From assembly GCA_017411665.1 (NCBI GenBank), contig JAFQPT010000063.1, forward strand, positions 1 through 7,105: a DNA stretch of 7,105 bases. Direction: 5' to 3'. Made by a program: the position numbers and the translations under genes. Under the pieces are notes generated by a model. That model ran no database searches, had not been told where the DNA came from, and was given only the letters and a program-made list of their open reading frames with translations. This document shows, piece by piece, positions 4,671 to 7,105 of the stretch (positions within the stretch are counted from its first letter, which is position 1; every line of letters starts with the position of its first letter). This DNA is from Oscillospiraceae bacterium. GTDB lineage: Bacteria; Bacillota_A; Clostridia; Oscillospirales; Oscillospiraceae.

Positions 4671-5239
4671 GTGTCACCGCCTGTATCATAGGGGTGGTCT
4701 GCGGGAGAAATGTGGTCGGCAGCCCATTGATTGTAATTGTCTCTGTAGAAATTGCGGTATTCTTCAAAGCTCATAGAGCGGTCAGAGGTCAAAAGCTCCA
4801 TTTTAACTCCAAACAGATACACCATCACACCCATTTCTTTCAGTCCGTTTCGCAGATAGAACTGCTTTCTGCGGATGCGCATGTCCAAATCGTCACAGTC
4901 TTCGAATACGGTTTCGATTTCACCAAACACGGTTTTGGGAGAGTAGTGTTTAATGACAGCGTTGAGAATAGCGGAGCCGTACCCTTTTCCGCGGAGATGT
5001 TTGTCCATGGCAAAATAGTCCAGCAGAATGGAATCGGTGCCGTTGATGGTAATGGCGATGCCTACGAATTTGCCGTCGTCACTGCAGTACCAAACGTCGG
5101 TCGTCCCTTTTCGGTACATGCTTGTAATCATGGAAAAGGGTTTTCGCTCGCTGACGGGAAATGCGGAGCAATATAAACGGTAAATTTTGAACCACTGCAG
5201 CAGGGACTGCGGTCTGTTCAAAGAAATATTCGGATTCAT
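4667..5239 (-). CDS. GNAT family N-acetyltransferase
   Basis: The 190-residue protein shows the GNAT fold hallmarks: strands around residues 48-66, the sequence LLDYFAMDKHLRGKGYGSAIL (split about 72-92) with the acetyl-CoA pyrophosphate loop R83-G-K-G-Y-G88, and the following helix. YFAM before the loop is the usual beta-4 strand. The acceptor substrate is unknown. The last 30 residues or so are polar and extend past the core. GAGGTGA at 5253-5247 is 7 nt before the ATG, and a near-consensus promoter lies upstream, so this is the first gene of the operon. Co-transcription with an exporter and a reductase would fit modification and export of a small molecule, but that is only an inference. Confidence 0.88.
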   Translation of the reverse strand: MNPNISLNRPQSLLQWFKIYRLYCSAFPVSERKPFSMITSMYRKGTTDVWYCSDDGKFVGIAITINGTDSILLDYFAMDKHLRGKGYGSAILNAVIKHYSPKTVFGEIETVFEDCDDLDMRIRRKQFYLRNGLKEMGVMVYLFGVKMELLTSDRSMSFEEYRNFYRDNYNQWAADHISPADHPYDTGGDT

Positions 5240-5260
5240 GTGTGAGTCACCTCGACAACC

Positions 5261-5289
5261 ATTGTAACCTTGCGGGAATGAGATGTCAA
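5261..5289 (-). promoter_or_regulatory. Promoter of the GNAT-EamA-AKR operon
   Basis: On the minus strand a perfect TTGACA (5289-5284), a 17-nt spacer and TACAAT (5266-5261) form a near-consensus sigma-A promoter. The leader is short, about 15 nt. The same 100 bp must also hold the start signals of the divergent 39-residue ORF. Confidence 0.8.
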
Positions 5290-5338
5290 TTTTGTATATG
5301 TGCTGTCATACGGGAGAAGCTATTTCGGAGGTGATGAA

Positions 5339-5458
5339 ATGGAAGAGTATCGTTATAATGAAAAAGCCGTTTCCGAAGTGTATCCCGTTATCGACAATGA
5401 TTTAGCTCGGGATAATGTGGAGAATGACTTGCCCGCAGCGGATTTGCAGGATGTATGA
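5339..5458 (+). CDS. Small acidic hypothetical protein (39 aa)
   Basis: The frame opens with ATG preceded by GGAGGTGA (5327-5334), a very good ribosome binding site about 4-7 nt away, and encodes a 39-residue protein (MEEYRYNEKA... to ...LQDV). It has 11 Asp/Glu against three Lys/Arg, no hydrophobic segment and no Cys. It ends 8 nt before the chosen start of the FAD oxidoreductase, and its stop overlaps an alternative start of that gene (5455), so the two are very likely co-transcribed. I do not recognise the family. A plus-strand promoter is not obvious in the 99 bp shared with the divergent operon; TTGCGG (5270) with TATATG (5295) is a weak candidate at 19-nt spacing. Confidence 0.65.
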   Translation: MEEYRYNEKAVSEVYPVIDNDLARDNVENDLPAADLQDV

Positions 5459-5466
5459 GGGTGACA

Positions 5467-6768
5467 ATGGACCAAAACAGTATTTGGACGCAGACTGCAA
5501 AACTGCCGAAATTTCCGGCACTCCCTCATGATTTGAAAACGGACGTGCTGGTAATCGGCGGAGGAATTGCGGGAATTCTGTGTACCTATTATTTACAACG
5601 CGCAGGCGTAGACTGTGTCCTTGTGGAGGCAAACCGTATCTGCAGCGGTATCACCCAAAACACGACCGCAAAAATAACGGCACAGCACGGGATGATCTAT
5701 CATAAAATTGCCCGACGATACGGGACGGATGCCGCAAAACAATATTGGCAATCCAACGAGCGGGCATTGGCAGAGTATCGCAAACTGTGTGAGAACATTG
5801 ACTGTGATTTTGAGGAACAGAGAAATTATGTCTATTCCGTTGCTGATTTGAAGCTGGCGGAGCGGGAACTGCGGATTCTTCGGGAAATCGGAGCAGATGC
5901 GGAGCTTGTGACTTCGTTGCCCCTGCCGTTTCCCATTGCAGGAGCCGTGTGTGTTCCGAAACAGGCGCAGTTCCATCCACTGAAGTTTGTCGCGGAAATT
6001 TCCAAAGATCTGCGCATTTATGAGCGTACCAAGGTGCGAGAACTGATGCAAGGGAAGGCAATCACGGACAGAGGCACGATCACTGCGGACAAGTTTCTGA
6101 TTACGACTCATTTTCCGCTGCTGAATAAACACGGACTGTATTTTATGAAGCTGTATCAACACCGCTCCTATGTGCTGGCATTGAAGGACGCACCCGTAAT
6201 GGATGGAATGTATGTGGATGACGATGCAAAGGGAATGTCCTTTCGCAGACACAACGACCTGCTTTTGTTAGGCGGAGGCGGTCATCGTACTGGAAAGCAA
6301 GGGGGAAACTGGCGGGAATTGCGGTTGTTTTGCGTACGGCATTATCCTCAGAGCAGGGAGTTGGCGCACTGGGCGGCTCAAGACTGTATGACGCTGGACG
6401 GTCTGCCGTATATTGGAACATATTCCAAGGCAACGGAAAACCTGTATGTAGCAACGGGCTTCCATAAATGGGGCATGACTGCGTCCATGGTGGCGGCCGA
6501 ACTGCTTACGGACTTAATTCTGGAGAAGGACAATCCGTACGAGCAGTTGTATTCTCCGTCGAGAACCATGATCCATCCGCAGCTGTTTTTGAACAGTGCG
6601 GAAGCGGTGAAAAGTATTCTGACACCTACCGTCCCCAGATGCCCCCATATGGGATGTGCGCTGAAATATAACAAGGCAGAACACAGTTGGGACTGTCCGT
6701 GCCATGGTTCCAGATTTACAAGCGACGGCGAACTGATTGATAATCCGGCTACGGATGATATGACCTAA
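5467..6768 (+). CDS. FAD-dependent oxidoreductase (DAO type) with short C-terminal Rieske module
   Basis: This 433-residue protein has a DAO-family FAD domain: beta strand plus GGGIAG (31-36) and the ribose-binding E54, then a substrate domain, and ATGFHKWGMTASMVAAELL returning to the FAD fold. The tail has C392-x-H394-x2-C397 and C410-x-C412-H413, the full set of Rieske [2Fe-2S] ligands (C392, H394, C410, H413) and the disulfide pair (C397, C412). In YhfW-like relatives about 60-70 residues form the first half of the Rieske domain; here the gap from the FAD domain to the cluster site is much shorter, so the module seems minimal. The substrate is unknown. The start at 5467 has GAGG at 5457-5460 with a 6-nt spacer; ATG 5455, overlapping the preceding stop, is an alternative adding four residues. 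Confidence 0.92.
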   Translation: MDQNSIWTQTAKLPKFPALPHDLKTDVLVIGGGIAGILCTYYLQRAGVDCVLVEANRICSGITQNTTAKITAQHGMIYHKIARRYGTDAAKQYWQSNERALAEYRKLCENIDCDFEEQRNYVYSVADLKLAERELRILREIGADAELVTSLPLPFPIAGAVCVPKQAQFHPLKFVAEISKDLRIYERTKVRELMQGKAITDRGTITADKFLITTHFPLLNKHGLYFMKLYQHRSYVLALKDAPVMDGMYVDDDAKGMSFRRHNDLLLLGGGGHRTGKQGGNWRELRLFCVRHYPQSRELAHWAAQDCMTLDGLPYIGTYSKATENLYVATGFHKWGMTASMVAAELLTDLILEKDNPYEQLYSPSRTMIHPQLFLNSAEAVKSILTPTVPRCPHMGCALKYNKAEHSWDCPCHGSRFTSDGELIDNPATDDMT

Positions 6769-6772
6769 TGCG

Positions 6773-6809
6773 GCACACTTCAAAACAATTGTTTTGAGGT
6801 GTGCTTTAT
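6773..6809 (+). terminator. Terminator after the FAD oxidoreductase
   Basis: Arms 6773-6786 and 6791-6804 pair over 14 bp with one G-T wobble around the loop AATT, beginning 5 nt after the stop codon. The following TTTAT is a poor T-run, so termination may be partial. Confidence 0.75.
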
Positions 6810-6822
6810 CTGTTTCGGAGAA

Positions 6823-6851
6823 TTGACGGTGGCATAATATCGTGATATTAT
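6823..6851 (+). promoter_or_regulatory. Promoter of the TfoX-domain gene
   Basis: TTGACG (6823-6828), a 17-nt spacer and TATTAT (6846-6851) with a TG extension form a strong sigma-A type promoter. Initiation near 6858 gives a short leader holding AGAGGTGA. Confidence 0.75.
6834..6851. promoter_or_regulatory. Palindromic candidate operator over the -10 box
   Basis: ATAATATC and GATATTAT form a perfect 8-bp inverted repeat with a GT centre, covering half the spacer and all of the -10 box. A dimeric repressor bound here would block polymerase. The regulator is not in the window, and an AT-rich -10 region can give such symmetry by chance. Confidence 0.4.
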
Positions 6852-6869
6852 ATGCGTAGAGGTGATACA

Positions 6870-7105
6870 ATGGCTTCCACAAAAGAATATCTGGATTATG
6901 TACTGGACTGCTTAAGAGACTGTGACGGGATTTCTTATCGCGGGATGATGGGAGAGTACATTCTCTATTATAACGGCAAGGTGTTTGGCGGGATTTACGA
7001 TGACCGCTTTTTGGTGAAGAGTGTGCCTGCCTCTGAAGAACTGCTTGGAGATGCAATACCCGAGCTTCCTTATGAAGGGGGAACTGCCATGCTTCCCGTT
7101 GCATC
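6870..7105 (+). CDS. TfoX N-terminal domain protein (5' part, cut by window end)
   Basis: The first 78 residues are present and open at the window edge. The sequence matches the TfoX/Sxy N-terminal domain, with YRGMMGEY (23-30), GGIYDDRFLVK (40-50) and LPYEGG (66-71) as family-like blocks. In Gammaproteobacteria TfoX/Sxy controls competence, but the many short Firmicutes proteins with only this domain have no established role, so no gene symbol is given. AGAGGTGA ends 4 nt before the ATG. Full-length relatives are about 100-115 residues, so roughly 25-35 residues are missing. Confidence 0.85.
   Translation, partial: MASTKEYLDYVLDCLRDCDGISYRGMMGEYILYYNGKVFGGIYDDRFLVKSVPASEELLGDAIPELPYEGGTAMLPVA

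Noticed and set aside
6514..7104. Long minus-strand open frame across the end of the FAD oxidoreductase and the TfoX-domain gene.
   Set aside because: It runs through a terminator and a promoter on the other strand, shows no recognisable domain, and opposes two supported genes.

Overview
The window reads like chromosomal DNA of a gut-type Clostridia member (Oscillospiraceae or Lachnospiraceae-like). This rests on AGGAGG or GAGGTGA ribosome binding sites, sigma-A type promoters, short intergenic gaps, many intrinsic terminators, and typical Firmicutes families (YitT, EamA, a Rieske-tailed FAD oxidoreductase, TfoX). The genus cannot be fixed from sequence alone.

Positions 1-757 hold no convincing long protein gene. 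They contain two copies, exactly 556 bp apart, of an element of about 110 bp that ends in a long hairpin and a T-run. The second copy has its own promoter at 343-371 and looks like a complete small RNA gene of about 300 nt; the first is cut by the window edge. Each copy also carries a ten-codon ORF with a ribosome binding site, ending inside the hairpin. Between the copies lie a degenerate third fragment and a minus-strand promoter set directly against a minus-strand terminator. I do not recognise this RNA, and it is the best candidate here for something undescribed.

Positions 758-1639 (minus) encode a YitT-family membrane protein, divergent from a two-gene plus-strand unit at 1769-2553. That unit is a barnase-type ribonuclease made as a predicted lipoprotein, followed after 2 nt by its inhibitor barstar. 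All barnase catalytic residues are present. The linker between lipid anchor and nuclease carries a 16-residue motif resembling part of the Na+-translocating decarboxylase beta subunit. A bidirectional hairpin at 2555-2587 closes this unit and the opposing operon.

Positions 2592-5239 are a minus-strand three-gene operon, transcribed GNAT acetyltransferase, EamA transporter, then ferredoxin-tailed aldo/keto reductase. It is driven by a near-consensus promoter at 5261-5289. The first two genes overlap by ATGA and the last two are 18 nt apart.

Positions 5339-6768 (plus) hold a 39-residue acidic hypothetical protein and a DAO-type FAD oxidoreductase ending in a shortened Rieske [2Fe-2S] module, closed by a terminator at 6773-6809. 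From 6870 to the end is the start of a TfoX N-terminal-domain protein behind a strong promoter overlapped by a perfect 18-bp palindrome. No transposase, integrase, tRNA, rRNA or CRISPR array is seen.
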